64,000 nt of DNA from an uncultured Dialister sp. (GTDB taxonomy: Bacteria > Bacillota > Negativicutes > Veillonellales > Dialisteraceae). Shown here one piece after another: positions 63,467 to 64,000 of the stretch. The position numbers and the translations under genes are program-made. The first letter of the stretch is position 1; each line of letters starts with the position of its first letter. The stretch lies in assembly GCA_900541485.1 (NCBI GenBank), contig UQJW01000001.1, forward strand, positions 62,001-126,000, given 5' to 3'. Under the pieces are notes generated by a model. The model had not been told where the DNA came from, searched no databases, and saw only the letters and a program-made list of their open reading frames with translations.

Positions 63467-64000
63467 ATGAGTAATAAAATTATTTTAGTTATTGGCGGTT
63501 CACGAAGCGGGAAAAGCGAGTTTGCAGAAAATTTAATGTATCGTTTCAATGGGGAAAGGAAAGGATATATCGCTACAAGCCGGATTTTAGACGATGAAAT
63601 GAAATACAGGGTGCTTCTTCATAAAAAAAGACGACCCGCTACGTGGCAGACTTTTGAAGTTTTCCACAAGGCCGGGGATGTCATGGAAAATATTTTATTG
63701 AAGACAGATACCCTGCTGTTTGATTGTATCACCATGTATGTGAATAACATTTTGATGAGTCATTTAGAGCAAACTTCCAATGAAACTCTTGGGGTTGATG
63801 ACCTGACCACTTTGCAGGCGGTATTGGAGAAAGACTTAGATGATATGTTTAAAGCCGTTTCAAGAGTGGAGGGAAGAAAGATTATTTTTGTTTCAGATGA
63901 ATTAGGCATGGGGATTGTGCCGGCCAATGCAATGAGCCGAGTATACCGTGATTTGGTGGGACTTGCCAACCAATATATTGCTAAAAAAGCAGATTTAGTA
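63467..64000 (+). CDS. cobU: Adenosylcobinamide kinase/guanylyltransferase, N-terminal part (3' end outside window)
   Basis: 178 codons are present and the frame is open at the window edge. LVIGGSRSGKSEFAE at 7-21 is the CobU P-loop, GYIATSRILDDEM near 33 and HKKRRPATWQTFE near 52 hold the histidine that is guanylated, and LFDCITMYVNN near 84 is also typical. It phosphorylates adenosylcobinamide and activates it with GTP for nucleotide-loop assembly. GAGGTGAT precedes the ATG. Probably the first gene of a cobU-S-C-type run. Confidence 0.93.
   Translation, partial: MSNKIILVIGGSRSGKSEFAENLMYRFNGERKGYIATSRILDDEMKYRVLLHKKRRPATWQTFEVFHKAGDVMENILLKTDTLLFDCITMYVNNILMSHLEQTSNETLGVDDLTTLQAVLEKDLDDMFKAVSRVEGRKIIFVSDELGMGIVPANAMSRVYRDLVGLANQYIAKKADLV

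Overview
This window is chromosomal DNA of a low-GC, Gram-negative-type Firmicute (class Negativicutes; a Dialister-like member of the Veillonellaceae is my best guess, from gene content only). Firmicute hallmarks are the T-box leader on pheST, the L21 leader with rplU-prp-rpmA, an L27 with a cleavable N-terminal extension, and the mraZ-led division cluster. Diderm hallmarks are the LPS heptose genes (gmhA, gmhB, a GT9 heptosyltransferase) and a MacAB-type exporter. MurE carries the DNPR motif of meso-diaminopimelate-adding enzymes. No rRNA, CRISPR array, insertion sequence, prophage or obvious island was seen; gene density is high and nearly all genes are on the + strand.

Layout: 1-981 is the end of a cobalamin operon (cbiJ fragment, cbiC). 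1137-4991 is a metal/tetrapyrrole uptake locus: a FecCD-type permease and ATPase on +, facing a binding lipoprotein and an exported CbiK-type chelatase on the - strand. 5283-11553 is a cell-shape operon (divergent mreB-like gene, mreC, mreD, mrdA/PBP2, a MinD-type ATPase, rodA). 11570-15963 holds a radical SAM/DUF2344 pair, RNase G and a thioredoxin-like protein. 16050-21770 holds rpmE2, prfA, prmC, tsaC, rpiB, a DUF436 gene and glyA. 21996-26276 is a MacA/MacB-type exporter with two tandem permeases. 26386-27522 is an acyl-CoA dehydrogenase. 27600-31386 is T-box-pheS-pheT. 31512-32012 is an AdoMet-decarboxylase-like pseudoenzyme. 32080-33108 is the L21/L27 operon.

33317-46031 is the dcw cluster: mraZ, rsmH, ftsL, murE, murF, mraY, murD, murG, murC, ddl, ftsQ, ftsZ. 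It lacks ftsI, ftsW, murB and ftsA. 46097-49519 continues with nrdR, the heptose genes and a SpoU methyltransferase. 49551-53082 carries a YdjC-type deacetylase and an ACT protein-hom-thrB operon. Then come tRNA-Pro(GGG), htpX, ndk, a PduO-type cobalamin adenosyltransferase, a U32 peptidase, mutS2, a fatty-acid-kinase operon (unknown 120-aa gene, degV/fakB, fakA), an unknown 124-aa gene on - and the start of cobU.

No clearly new multi-gene system stands out. The most unusual points are an MreB homologue whose nucleotide-binding motifs are degenerate, a MinD orphan inside the elongation operon, a dcw cluster without its SEDS/PBP pair, a SpeH-like protein that has lost its self-processing serine, an exported CbiK, and a compact MraZ operator built from four boxes at an exact 10-bp period over the mraZ promoter.
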